From NCBI RefSeq assembly GCF_002156385.1, contig NZ_MVJM01000001.1, forward strand, positions 1,520,882 to 1,582,918: a DNA stretch of 62,037 nucleotides. The letters run 5' to 3'. Positions within the stretch are counted from its first letter, which is position 1. Every line of letters starts with the position of its first letter. Under the pieces are notes generated by a model. It saw only the letters and a program-made list of their open reading frames with translations. It was not told the DNA's origin and searched no databases. A program made the translations under genes and the position numbers. Positions 17,803 through 26,652 of the stretch are shown one piece after another. Source of the DNA: Halalkalibacter urbisdiaboli (GTDB lineage: Bacteria > Bacillota > Bacilli > Bacillales > Bacillaceae_D).

Positions 17803-19260
17803 TTACAATGTCGGTTTTTGCTTATGATAGTCTGTTGCTTGCTCAAATGCATGGGCAACGCGGTAAACCGTGCTTTCATCAAAATGCTTTCCGATAATTT
17901 GTAGCCCTAATGGTAGTCCGTCTTGGAAGCCACATGGAACCGAAATCCCTGGTACCCCTGCAAGGTTAACTGGAATCGTTAAAATATCATTTGCATACAT
18001 TGTTAATGGATCTTCAACTTGTTCACCAATTTTAAACGCTGGTGTAGGTGATGTTGGTCCAATAATCACATCGTATTTTTCAAACACCTTTTCAAAGTCT
18101 TGCTTAATTAACGTACGTACTTGCTGTGCTTTTTTGTAATAAGCATCGTAATAACCGGAACTTAATGCAAACGTACCTAGCATAATACGACGCTTTACTT
18201 CGTTTCCGAAGCCTTCTGAACGTGTTTGCTTGTACATTTCAAGTAAATTGTCCGCATTATCTGTACGATAGCCGTAGCGGACTCCATCAAAACGAGCTAA
18301 ATTTGCAGATGCTTCTGAAGATGAAAGCAAGTAATATGTAGCTAATGCGTATTTAGAATGTGGTAGAGATACCTCTTCCCATGTAGCTCCTAGTCCTTCT
18401 AAAACTTTAAGAGCATCTAGAACGGATTGTTTAACTTCCTCCTGTACTCCTTCTGCTAAGTACTCCTTAGGAACCGCAATCTTTAAGTCTTTCACATCGC
18501 CAGTTAAAGAAGATAAAAAGTCTGGTACTTCAACATTAGCTGATGTTGAATCCATCGGATCAAGACCAGAAATGGTTTGTAGTAAATAAGCATTATCCTC
18601 AACGTTGCGTGTAATCGGACCAATTTGATCAAGAGAAGATGCAAATGCAACAAGACCAAAACGCGAAACACGACCATATGTAGGCTTCAAACCAACAACA
18701 CCACAGTACGCAGCTGGCTGACGAATTGAACCGCCTGTATCTGAACCTAACGAAAACGGAACTTGTCCTGCAGCTACAGCCGCTGCCGAACCACCACTTG
18801 AGCCACCCGGTACGTGGTTAAGATTCCAAGGGTTTTTCGTATCTTGGTACGCAGAGTTTTCCGTTGATGAACCCATTGCGAATTCATCCATATTTAACTT
18901 CCCGATTGTCACTGCTTGAGCTGATTGAAGCTTTTGAACAACGGTTGCGTCATAGATTGGGTCAAAGTTTTCAAGAATGCGACTTGAACATGTTGTACGT
19001 AAGTTTTTCGTGACAATGTTATCTTTCACCCCAATTGGCATGCCAAATAACAAACCACGTTGCTCATCCGTTCCAAGGGCTTCATCTAGCTCTTTGGCAT
19101 AAGCGCGTGCTTTTTCCTCATCTAATGCTAAGAAAGCTTTAACCTTGTCGTCTACTTCTGCAATCCGTTTATAGGATTCATCGACCAGCTCAGAAACTTT
19201 CACTTCTTTGTTGTGGAGCATTGAATGGAGCTCCGACATTTTATGGTCAAATAATGACAT
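17803..19260 (-). CDS. gatA: Asp/Glu-tRNA amidotransferase subunit A
   Basis: A 485-residue amidase-signature enzyme that releases ammonia from glutamine for the GatB-catalysed transamidation. The Ser-cisSer-Lys triad is visible: Lys79 in [10 protein letters not shown], the middle Ser in the [14 protein letters not shown] loop, and the nucleophile Ser in [13 protein letters not shown]. Length is normal. Start ATG 19260 has GGAGG a few bases upstream. It is 17 bp after gatC and 15 bp before gatB, so the three are co-transcribed and made in equal amounts. Confidence 0.97.
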   Translation of the reverse strand: MSLFDHKMSELHSMLHNKEVKVSELVDESYKRIAEVDDKVKAFLALDEEKARAYAKELDEALGTDEQRGLLFGMPIGVKDNIVTKNLRTTCSSRILENFDPIYDATVVQKLQSAQAVTIGKLNMDEFAMGSSTENSAYQDTKNPWNLNHVPGGSSGGSAAAVAAGQVPFSLGSDTGGSIRQPAAYCGVVGLKPTYGRVSRFGLVAFASSLDQIGPITRNVEDNAYLLQTISGLDPMDSTSANVEVPDFLSSLTGDVKDLKIAVPKEYLAEGVQEEVKQSVLDALKVLEGLGATWEEVSLPHSKYALATYYLLSSSEASANLARFDGVRYGYRTDNADNLLEMYKQTRSEGFGNEVKRRIMLGTFALSSGYYDAYYKKAQQVRTLIKQDFEKVFEKYDVIIGPTSPTPAFKIGEQVEDPLTMYANDILTIPVNLAGVPGISVPCGFQDGLPLGLQIIGKHFDESTVYRVAHAFEQATDYHKQKPTL

Positions 19261-19277
19261 GAAGCTTGTCCTCCCTA

Positions 19278-19568
19278 CTATTCCATAATTGATGGCACAC
19301 GTATTTGTCCATCTTCATGATCTGGTGCATTTTTTAATACATCTTCAATTGGTAATCCTTTATCTGCTTTATCTTCACGCAGTACGTTCTTCATATCAAG
19401 AACGTGAGAGGTTGGCTCAACACCCTCTGTATCAAGTTCATTTAACTGCTCTGCAAATGAGATAATGGCATCAAGCTGTTTTGTAAAAAGTTCAACTTCT
19501 TCTTCTGTTACAGCAAGCCTTGCAAGGTTTGCAACGTGCTTTACTTCTTCCTTCGAGATTCGTGACAT
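19278..19568 (-). CDS. gatC: Asp/Glu-tRNA amidotransferase subunit C
   Basis: A 96-residue small subunit that clamps GatA to GatB and stabilises the complex. It begins [18 protein letters not shown] and contains [21 protein letters not shown] and [12 protein letters not shown], all typical of GatC. The open frame extends 46 codons upstream, but GGAGGTGA lies 7 nt before ATG 19568 and homologs start there. The upstream extension crosses the symporter terminator and is not coding. First gene of gatCAB. Confidence 0.96.
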   Translation of the reverse strand: MSRISKEEVKHVANLARLAVTEEEVELFTKQLDAIISFAEQLNELDTEGVEPTSHVLDMKNVLREDKADKGLPIEDVLKNAPDHEDGQIRVPSIME

Positions 19569-19666
19569 CTCAAGCTCACCTCCATAAAAATTCGTACGTG
19601 TTGACAATATTTTTAATGATACCAAATTCCGCCTCTGTAGGCAACAAAGCCCCATTATCAGATAAA

Positions 19667-19704
19667 GAGGAGTATCAAAAAATTTGATCATTTTGATACT
19701 CCTC
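19667..19704 (-). terminator. Terminator of the PutP/OpuE symporter
   Basis: Perfect 14-bp arms GAGGAGTATCAAAA (19667-19680) and TTTTGATACTCCTC (19691-19704), followed on the minus strand by TTTATCTG. It separates the symporter from gatC. Confidence 0.85.
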
Positions 19705-19737
19705 ATCCTTTATGCTCACTTCGGCCAACAAGGTACT

Positions 19738-21264
19738 TTATTCAACTTCACTTTTTGCTCTTTCAAATTCCTCTTGGATTTCCTTAGAAGGCTCTTCATC
19801 AATAACACTAAAAATAATACTTGCAAGTCCCGCTAGGATAAATCCTGGAATAATTTCATAAAGCCCTAGAATGACCATTTGATCAATAGCTTCCTTAGAT
19901 ACACCGAATAAACTTAAAATGTTATCTAGCTCTGCCCATATAATAACGGTCGCTCCACCAACAATCATACCAGCTAATGCCCCATTACGTGTCATTCGTT
20001 TCCAAAACAAGGCAAGCAATAAAACAGGACCAAAGGCTGCTCCAAATCCTGCCCACGCATACCCTACTAAGTCAAGGACCGAACTCTCTGGATGATAGGC
20101 GAGTAAGATGGCAATAAGCGCAATAACAACAACACCAATCCGTCCTACCCAAACAAGCTCCTTCTCTGAGGCATTTTTTCGTAGATAGCCTTTGTACACA
20201 TCCTCCGCTAGAGCACTCGATGAAACGAGTAGCTGGGAATCGATTGTACTCATAATCGCTGATAAAATTGCTGCTAATAAAAATCCTGCAACCCACGGAT
20301 TAAATAAAACTTGAGTAAACATGATAAACACAGTTTCATGTGCCCCTTCTGCTAAAGGTGCAGCATTCGGACCAGCTGTAGAAAAGTAAGCGATTCCGAC
20401 AAACCCTGTGTAGATTGCTCCAAAAAGGGATAGGATCATCCATGTCATTCCAACCGCACGTGCTTTAGGGATTTCTTTTAACGATTTAACCGCCATAAAC
20501 CGCGTAATAATATGTGGCTGGCCAAAATAACCAAGTCCCCAAGCTAATAAAGAAACAACACCAATAAACGTAGCTCCTTGAAATGCATCAAGATAAGCTG
20601 GATCCACAGCGCCAACCGCATCAACCGTTTCACTCCAGCCACCAAGACTAGAAATGGCAACAGCAGGAACTATGATTAACGCTAAAAACATTAAAATCCC
20701 TTGAAAGAAGTCCGTCCAGCTTACAGCTAAAAAACCACCGAGAAACGTATAGGAAATAATAACGAGTGCCCCGATCCATAACGCTTGAGTATAGGTCATT
20801 CCAAAGGACGCCTCAAAAAGCAATGCCCCAGCTACTAACCCTGAAGACGTATAAAAAGCAAAAAAAATTAAAATAACAAGAGCTGAAATCATTCGTAGCA
20901 GCTTAGAGCGGTCATGGAATCGATTTTCAAGAAATTCCGGTAAGGTAATAGAGTCTTTAGCAATGAACGTATACGTTCTTAGTCTTGAAGCTAAAAACTG
21001 CCAATTTAAGTAGGCCCCAATTGCTAAGCCCACAGCTATCCAAATCTCACCCATTCCCCCTACATACATCGCACCTGGTAAACCTAATAAGAGCCAACTA
21101 CTCATATCAGAAGCACCGGCACTCAGGGCAGCTACACTCCCATTAAGACGACGACCACCTAATACATAGTCCTTTAAATTACTTGTGAGACGGTATGCCA
21201 ATAAACCAATGAAAAGCATCCCGATTAAATATACGACAAATGTAATAATTGTAGAGAATTCCAA
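19738..21264 (-). CDS. putP: Sodium/proline symporter (PutP/OpuE, SSS family)
   Basis: A 508-residue symporter with about 13 membrane helices that imports proline with sodium, for nutrition or as an osmoprotectant (OpuE in B. subtilis occupies the same place beside gatCAB). SSS-family features: VLGGRRLNGSVAALSAGASDMSSWLLLGLPGAMY near 35-70 with the sodium-site Ser residues, GYFGQPHIITRFMAVKS near 250, and ILSAIMSTIDSQLLVSSSALAEDVYK near 335-360. Start is TTG 21264, behind AAGGAGGAGAG, which lies inside the end of a 33-codon gene that stops directly before it. The two are therefore translationally adjacent. Whether it serves catabolism or osmoprotection cannot be told from the sequence. Confidence 0.93.
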   Translation of the reverse strand: MEFSTIITFVVYLIGMLFIGLLAYRLTSNLKDYVLGGRRLNGSVAALSAGASDMSSWLLLGLPGAMYVGGMGEIWIAVGLAIGAYLNWQFLASRLRTYTFIAKDSITLPEFLENRFHDRSKLLRMISALVILIFFAFYTSSGLVAGALLFEASFGMTYTQALWIGALVIISYTFLGGFLAVSWTDFFQGILMFLALIIVPAVAISSLGGWSETVDAVGAVDPAYLDAFQGATFIGVVSLLAWGLGYFGQPHIITRFMAVKSLKEIPKARAVGMTWMILSLFGAIYTGFVGIAYFSTAGPNAAPLAEGAHETVFIMFTQVLFNPWVAGFLLAAILSAIMSTIDSQLLVSSSALAEDVYKGYLRKNASEKELVWVGRIGVVVIALIAILLAYHPESSVLDLVGYAWAGFGAAFGPVLLLALFWKRMTRNGALAGMIVGGATVIIWAELDNILSLFGVSKEAIDQMVILGLYEIIPGFILAGLASIIFSVIDEEPSKEIQEEFERAKSEVE

Positions 21265-21366
21265 TTAATCTCTCCTCCTTACTAAAGATATGATAGATAA
21301 CACGATTAATACTGGCATCGGAATATAAAGTAACAGCCATGTTGCAGTTGTTAAAGAATAATCCAT
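21265..21366 (-). CDS. 33-residue membrane protein next to the symporter (symporter small accessory protein type)
   Basis: An ATG-initiated frame with a strong site (GAGGAGG, 6 nt spacing) encodes MDYSLTTATWLLLYIPMPVL, a further hydrophobic stretch and the positively charged end SLVRRRD. That is one transmembrane helix with its basic end inside. The stop codon is immediately followed by the TTG start of the symporter, and its last codons AGG AGG AGA form the symporter's ribosome binding site. Short single-helix accessory proteins of solute symporters are known in Firmicutes. Assignment to that class rests on size, topology and position. Confidence 0.75.
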   Translation of the reverse strand: MDYSLTTATWLLLYIPMPVLIVLSIISLVRRRD

Positions 21367-21487
21367 TTCAAACCTCCTCTCTTGCTTCTTAGACAACACT
21401 TATGTTCATTCCCCGTACTTTATCACTATAAACTGATGTGAGGATTATCGTTTATTACTATACCATAAGAAACAGCCACTAAAAAAA

Positions 21488-21519
21488 TGTCCTAAAAGGT
21501 GTTATGACCTTTTAGGACA
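21488..21519 (-). terminator. Terminator of the nucleoside ABC importer operon
   Basis: Perfect arms TGTCCTAAAAGGT (21488-21500) and ACCTTTTAGGACA (21507-21519), then ATTTTTTT on the minus strand. One of the recurring TGYCCNAAAAGG hairpins. Confidence 0.9.
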
Positions 21520-21526
21520 AAGCTTT

Positions 21527-22489
21527 TTACCTTGAACCTTTAACATAAGGCTCCCCAATTGCTTTAGGCGCATCAGCACGACCAACAAAGCCCGCTAATG
21601 CTAAAATCGTTAAAACATAAGGTGCAATTAACAAAAAGACGGACGGTACATTTGCAAACAATGGAATTTGTTGGCCTGTAATACTTAGCGCTTGAGCCAA
21701 TCCAAAAAACAGCGCGGCCCCCATCGCTCCAAGCGGATGCCATTTACCAAAGATTAAGGCAGCTAGTGCCATAAATCCTTGGCCTAAAATGGTCGTCCCT
21801 GAAAAATTTCCAGAAAAGGTAACCGCAAATACGGCTCCACCTAGCCCCGCAAAAGCACCACTTAGCATCACACCGATGTAGCGCATTTTAATCACATTAA
21901 TCCCCATCGTATCAGCTGCCATTGGATGCTCACCAACAGAGCGCAGACGAAGACCAAACGGTGTATAATATACAACGAAATAAGTAATGAATGCGAGTCC
22001 AATCGCCAAAAACGAGGTTGCGTACATTTTTGAAAATAAAATCGGACCGATAATTGGAATGTCACTTAATACAGGGATATCAAACCAGATAATTCTGTTT
22101 CTAATCGAATCAGTTTGCCCTTTATTATAAAGGAGTCTTACGAGAAAGACACATAGGCCAACAGCTAAAAAATTTAACGCAACACCACTTACAATTTGAT
22201 CAGCACGAAAGCTAATAGAAGCGACAGCATGAAATAGTGAAAATACTGCACCTACTAGAACAGCAATTAGTAGCGCTATCCATGTCGAGGCTTCCCCTAA
22301 GCCGGCACCTTCTAGGGTTAAAGTCATAACAATACCAGTAAATGCACCGATGACCATTAATCCTTCTAAGCCAATATTAACGACTCCTGAACGTTCACTA
22401 AATAAACCGCCGAGGGCTGTCAAAATGAGTGGAGCTGCAAAATAGATCGCTGCTGGAATGACTAGTGCAAGTATTTGTACAATATCCAT
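21527..22489 (-). CDS. nupQ: Nucleoside ABC importer permease (NupQ/YufQ type)
   Basis: A 320-residue inner-membrane permease of the BMP-type (basic membrane protein) importer, BPD_transp_2 family, with about nine hydrophobic segments. Motifs: PLILTALGGLFSERSGVVNIGLEGLMVIGAF near 20-50 and TPFGLRLRSVGEHPMAADTMGINV near 180-205, the ATPase-contacting loop. Start is ATG 22489 with AAGGAGG upstream. It overlaps the nupP stop by one base (TGATG), so the two are translationally coupled. B. subtilis NupNOPQ imports guanosine. Substrate here is inferred from homology and from the nearby purine genes. Confidence 0.9.
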   Translation of the reverse strand: MDIVQILALVIPAAIYFAAPLILTALGGLFSERSGVVNIGLEGLMVIGAFTGIVMTLTLEGAGLGEASTWIALLIAVLVGAVFSLFHAVASISFRADQIVSGVALNFLAVGLCVFLVRLLYNKGQTDSIRNRIIWFDIPVLSDIPIIGPILFSKMYATSFLAIGLAFITYFVVYYTPFGLRLRSVGEHPMAADTMGINVIKMRYIGVMLSGAFAGLGGAVFAVTFSGNFSGTTILGQGFMALAALIFGKWHPLGAMGAALFFGLAQALSITGQQIPLFANVPSVFLLIAPYVLTILALAGFVGRADAPKAIGEPYVKGSR

Positions 22490-23550
22490 CAAATTTCCTC
22501 CTTATTAATGCGGTTGATAACCCAGCGAATAATATAGCTTGATGCAACAAAGAAGATAATTAAGGCAATGACAATATCAATTAATTCAGTCGGAACCCCT
22601 GCTTTTGATTGCATGTTAAGCGAGCCGATTTTCAAACCACCAAATAAGAAAGAAGCGAGGAAAACACCAATCGCTGTGTTTGAACCTAATAACGCTACCG
22701 CAATTCCATCAAAGCCAACACCGGAAAAACCAGCAAGAATACTCATATAGCCATACGTTCCAAGCCCTTCCATCGCTCCAGCTACACCTGCAAAACTACC
22801 GGAAATTAACATCGAGTACACAATGTTACGATTTACATTCATTCCAGCGTAGTGCGACGCATGCTCATTAAAGCCAACTGCTCGTAACTCATACCCTTTT
22901 GTCGTTCTCCATAAGACAAACCACATAATGAAACAAGCCAAAACGGACACGATAAACCCGTAATGTAAACGGGAGTAATCCGTCATTGCTTGCAAAACTG
23001 GAGAAGCTAATGAAGCCGTTTCTGATATCGATTCTGTACGCTCTCCAGGAACGAGTAAGAATGCTCGAATAATTGAATTAGCTGTAAATAGGGCAATATA
23101 ATTCATCATAATTGTAACGATAACTTCATGAACCTTAAACTTGGCCTTTAAAAATCCCGGTATAAATCCCCAAAGGGCACCTGCCAACGCTCCCGCTATG
23201 ATCGCTAACGGTAAATGAATAACCGCAGGCAAGTCGAGCGCAATTCCAACATAGACCGCTGCGAGCCATCCAACGATGAGCTGACCCTCTACACCAATAT
23301 TTAATAACCCTGTTCTATACGCAAAGGCAACAGCTAACCCAGCTAATATTAGCGGCGTCATTGCTCGAATCGTTTCCCCGATATAATATGATTCACTAAA
23401 AATCCCACGAATTAATGCTGTGTATCCCTTTATCGGATCATAGCCACTAATCAGCATAATAATCGCTCCTATAATTACGCCTAAAAGAACGGCAATAAGA
23501 GGAACAGCTATTGACATAATTCTCTGTTTAAAAACCGATGCTTCTTTCAT
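22489..23550 (-). CDS. nupP: Nucleoside ABC importer permease (NupP/YufP type)
   Basis: A 353-residue partner permease of the BMP-type importer, with about ten hydrophobic segments. GLAVAFAYRTGLLNIGVEGQLIVGWLAA near 70-100 is the family's characteristic helix pair, and TTKGYELRAVGFNEHASHYAGMNV near 215-240 is the coupling loop. Starts ATG 23550, overlapping the nupO stop by one base (TAATG). It would form the transmembrane pore with NupQ. Confidence 0.9.
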   Translation of the reverse strand: MKEASVFKQRIMSIAVPLIAVLLGVIIGAIIMLISGYDPIKGYTALIRGIFSESYYIGETIRAMTPLILAGLAVAFAYRTGLLNIGVEGQLIVGWLAAVYVGIALDLPAVIHLPLAIIAGALAGALWGFIPGFLKAKFKVHEVIVTIMMNYIALFTANSIIRAFLLVPGERTESISETASLASPVLQAMTDYSRLHYGFIVSVLACFIMWFVLWRTTKGYELRAVGFNEHASHYAGMNVNRNIVYSMLISGSFAGVAGAMEGLGTYGYMSILAGFSGVGFDGIAVALLGSNTAIGVFLASFLFGGLKIGSLNMQSKAGVPTELIDIVIALIIFFVASSYIIRWVINRINKEEI

Positions 23551-25076
23551 TATGCTTCACCTTCTCTCTCTCGATGACCACCTGCCATTAGAAGCCCTAG
23601 TTCACGTTCATTCGTTTCATCTGCATTAACGATGGCAACAATTTCTCCTTCATAAATTACGGCGATCCGGTCACTTACATTCAAAATTTCATCTAACTCT
23701 AATGACATAAGCAGAACGGCTCTGCCTTTATCTCTTTCCGTAATTAAACGCCTATGGATTGATTCGATCGCTCCGACATCCAACCCACGTGTTGGCTGAG
23801 CTGCAATTAAAAATGCTGGAGAGCGATCGACCTCACGCGCAATAATGGCTTTTTGTTGATTCCCACCTGATAATGCTCGTGCTTGCGTATATTCCGAAGG
23901 TGTCCGAACGTCATAATCCTGAATTAATGTGCGAGCCTTCTCATATATTTCAGGATATTGTAATACTGAGTGCTTTGAAAAAGGCTGTTGGTAATAGGTT
24001 TGAAGGACAATATTTTCACCTATTGCAAAGTCGAGAACTAAACCATGCTTGTGGCGATCCTCTGGAATATGGCCAATACCCGATTCTGTCACTTTACGTG
24101 GAGGTAAATTTGTTATCTCGCTATCGTTTAATAATATCTTGCCATGATCAACTTTTCGTAAACCTGTAATAGCTTCAATTAATTCCGTTTGTCCATTTCC
24201 TTCTACACCAGCTAAACCAAGAATTTCTCCCGATTTAATCTCTAGATTAAGCCCTTTAAGAGCTAGAACTCCGCGGCTATTCTTTACCGTTAAATCGCTT
24301 ACAGACAGGACTGAATGTTTAGGCTGTGCTGGTGTTTTCTCTACCTTAAAGTTTACTTCTCGTCCTACCATCATTTCAGCTAGCTCATGATGATTCGTCT
24401 CTTGAATGGTAACCGTACCGATTCCCTTTCCACGTCGGATTACTGTACAACGATCGCAAACAGACATAATCTCTTTTAGCTTATGGGTTATTAATATAAT
24501 TGATTTTCCTTCAGCAACTAATGTTTTCATGATTTGAATGAGTTCTTGAATTTCTTGAGGGGTTAATACAGCAGTTGGCTCATCAAAAATCAAAATATCA
24601 GCGCCACGATAAAGCGTCTTTAAAATTTCAACACGCTGCTGCATTCCAACCGAAATGTTCTCAATTTTTGCATATGGCTCAACGGCTAAACCGTATCTCT
24701 TTGAAATACGTTCAACTTCTTTTGCAGCCTCTTGTTTATTCATGATCCCTGCTCGTGTAGGTTCACTCCCTAGAATAATATTTTCAGTAACTGTAAACTT
24801 ATCAACGAGCATAAAGTGCTGATGCACCATCCCGATGCCTAAACGATTTGCAACATTTGGGTCTGTAATTTTCACTTTGTTTCCTCGAACAATAATTTCT
24901 CCTGCTTCCGGCTGGTAGAGGCCAAATAAGACATTCATTAAGGTTGATTTTCCCGCCCCATTCTCTCCAAGTAATGCGTGGATCTCACCTTCCTTCAGCT
25001 GTAGGGTAATGTTATCATTCGCGACTATTCCTGGGAACTCTTTCCGAATGTTCTTCATTTCAATAACATAACTCAT
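23550..25076 (-). CDS. nupO: Nucleoside ABC importer ATPase, duplicated domain (NupO/YufO type)
   Basis: A 508-residue ATPase with two ABC domains, as in sugar and nucleoside importers. The N-terminal half has Walker A GENGAGKSTLMN, signature ISVGMQQRVEIL and Walker B ILIFDEPTAVLTP. The C-terminal half has a degenerate Walker A region (GVEGNGQTELIE), signature LSGGNQQKAIIAREV and a Walker B in which the usual DEP is replaced (FLIAAQPTRGLDVG), typical for the second domain of this family. I start at ATG 25076 because AAGGAG is well placed, and the 21 upstream codons cross an intergenic hairpin. It is separated from the binding-protein gene by two hairpins. Confidence 0.92.
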   Translation of the reverse strand: MSYVIEMKNIRKEFPGIVANDNITLQLKEGEIHALLGENGAGKSTLMNVLFGLYQPEAGEIIVRGNKVKITDPNVANRLGIGMVHQHFMLVDKFTVTENIILGSEPTRAGIMNKQEAAKEVERISKRYGLAVEPYAKIENISVGMQQRVEILKTLYRGADILIFDEPTAVLTPQEIQELIQIMKTLVAEGKSIILITHKLKEIMSVCDRCTVIRRGKGIGTVTIQETNHHELAEMMVGREVNFKVEKTPAQPKHSVLSVSDLTVKNSRGVLALKGLNLEIKSGEILGLAGVEGNGQTELIEAITGLRKVDHGKILLNDSEITNLPPRKVTESGIGHIPEDRHKHGLVLDFAIGENIVLQTYYQQPFSKHSVLQYPEIYEKARTLIQDYDVRTPSEYTQARALSGGNQQKAIIAREVDRSPAFLIAAQPTRGLDVGAIESIHRRLITERDKGRAVLLMSLELDEILNVSDRIAVIYEGEIVAIVNADETNERELGLLMAGGHREREGEA

Positions 25077-25110
25077 GTTCTCACTCCTTAGCGGGCATCC
25101 ATTAAAGAAA

Positions 25111-25211
25111 CCATGGTGAATGTGACCCAAAACAACCATTCACCATAGTTCCGAGATTTAAGATAATAAGGGTTGTCCCAAATAGGTCACATAAACCTTT
25201 TGGGGCAACCC
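25111..25211 (-). terminator. Two hairpins between binding protein and ATPase genes
   Basis: On the minus strand GGGTTGCCCCAAAAGGT pairs with ACCTATTTGGGACAACCC (25169-25211), followed by TTATTATCTT. It belongs to the TGYCCNAAAAGG terminator family. A second hairpin (ATGGTGAATG / CATTCACCAT) lies at 25111-25150. Partial termination here would give more lipoprotein than membrane components, as is common for ABC importers. That reading is inference. Confidence 0.6.
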
Positions 25212-25289
25212 CGAAGCAATCATTTAAGCAGCTTCAATTTCTTCTTTAGCAGAATATCATTCTGGTGCTTCATCCTTAGTCTTCAACTA

Positions 25290-26417
25290 TTAAAGGGTTT
25301 CTAAGAAATCCTCGTATTCCTCATCTGTTTGAGGAACGGTAATTTCACCATCCTGGATTTTCGCTTCATACTCTTCTACTGCTTGTAAAGCTTCTTCAGA
25401 CATGTTATCAGTCGATGGAGAAATCCCAACTGCATCTTCCTCTAATCCGTACTCTAACACTTCACCACCTGGGAAATCTCCATTTAACGTTCTATCTGAA
25501 ACAAGATACACAGCTCTATCCACACGCTTAATCATCGATGTAAGGGTAACGGATTGATTGTCACCGTAAGCCCCCTCTTCGTACTGATCACGGTCTACAC
25601 CAATTGCCCAAACCGCTTCACCATTTCTGGCACGATTAATTGCCTCTGTAAATAAACCGTTTCCAGTCCCACCTGAAGCATGATAAATGATATCAGCACC
25701 TTGGCTATACATTGTGTTCGCTATTTGTTGACCACGTGTAGAATCATTAAAGCTTTCAGCGTATTGTACAATAATCTCCGCATCCGGATTAACTGCTTTT
25801 ACCCCAGCTTTAAACCCATTTTCAAACTTCTTTATTAATGCACCTTCTACTCCACCAATAAAGCCTACTTTATTTCCTTCCGTTTGTAATCCAGCTGCTA
25901 CCCCGACTAAAAATGATCCTTGATGTTCTTTAAACGTAACATTTGCAACATTTGGATATGTATTACCTTCACCATCAACGACAACAGAGTCGACAATCGC
26001 AAGCTGAGCATCTTCAACCTGTTCTGCAATTGTACGAACAGCATCTTCCATTAAATATCCAATACCCCAAATTAAATCAGCATCCTCACGAACAAGGTTT
26101 CTTAAGTTTGGTTCAAAATCTGCAGTCGTAGATGATTGAAGATAGCGATAGCCAACTCCCTCTTCTAACCCAAAATCTTGTCCAAATTCAGTTAGCCCTT
26201 CCCAAGCTGATTGATTAAAGGAACGGTCATCGATTCCCCCAACATCAGTTACCATTGCAACACTGAAATCTGTTTCTGTTGCTTCCTCAGTGTCTGGAGC
26301 ATCTTCTGCCGGCTCTGGAGCAGTTGTATCTCCACCAGTATCACCACCTGCACCACAAGCAGTGAGAGTAAGTACGGCTGCCATTGATAATGAAATTGAA
26401 CGTAGCCATTTTTTCAT
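25290..26417 (-). CDS. nupN: BMP-family nucleoside-binding lipoprotein (NupN type)
   Basis: A 375-residue lipoprotein of the Bmp/Med family that captures nucleosides outside the membrane for the NupOPQ importer. From ATG 26417 it has a lipoprotein signal (MKKWLRSISLSM, lipobox LTAC with Cys21) and an acidic Thr/Glu-rich linker. The substrate domain follows: VAMVTDVGGIDDRSFNQSAWEGL near 55-77 and GIGYLMEDAVRTIAEQ near 118-133, then VGFIGGVEGALIKKFENGFKAG and ASGGTGNGLF. AGGGGG lies upstream. The upstream in-frame codons lack a signal peptide and were rejected. I looked for a purine riboswitch in its leader and saw none. Confidence 0.92.
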   Translation of the reverse strand: MKKWLRSISLSMAAVLTLTACGAGGDTGGDTTAPEPAEDAPDTEEATETDFSVAMVTDVGGIDDRSFNQSAWEGLTEFGQDFGLEEGVGYRYLQSSTTADFEPNLRNLVREDADLIWGIGYLMEDAVRTIAEQVEDAQLAIVDSVVVDGEGNTYPNVANVTFKEHQGSFLVGVAAGLQTEGNKVGFIGGVEGALIKKFENGFKAGVKAVNPDAEIIVQYAESFNDSTRGQQIANTMYSQGADIIYHASGGTGNGLFTEAINRARNGEAVWAIGVDRDQYEEGAYGDNQSVTLTSMIKRVDRAVYLVSDRTLNGDFPGGEVLEYGLEEDAVGISPSTDNMSEEALQAVEEYEAKIQDGEITVPQTDEEYEDFLETL

Positions 26418-26627
26418 TATAAAAAAACCCCCTATTGTTTTTTGCATGAGCGCTATTTTAGTTTATACACATTGGTTGAAATGTAGCGATTTTCCATGCA
26501 TAACTACTATTTATGATTACAATTTAACCATTTTCTATACTTTTGTAAATAAAAAAACCCTAAAGCTACGTTGTTATAATATACTGAATTTACAAACATT
26601 TCAAAATAAAAACAGCGGGCTAGCCAT

Positions 26628-26652
26628 TAAAAAAGACCCCAAAATGGAGTCT
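26628..26652 (-). terminator. Terminator of the pcrB-pcrA-ligA-camS operon
   Basis: AGACTCC, loop ATTTT, GGGGTCT and a T run on the minus strand. It begins at the camS stop codon. Confidence 0.85.

Noticed and set aside
26418-26651. Purine riboswitch before the BMP lipoprotein gene
   Set aside because: None of the conserved loop or junction sequences of the aptamer appear in this leader.
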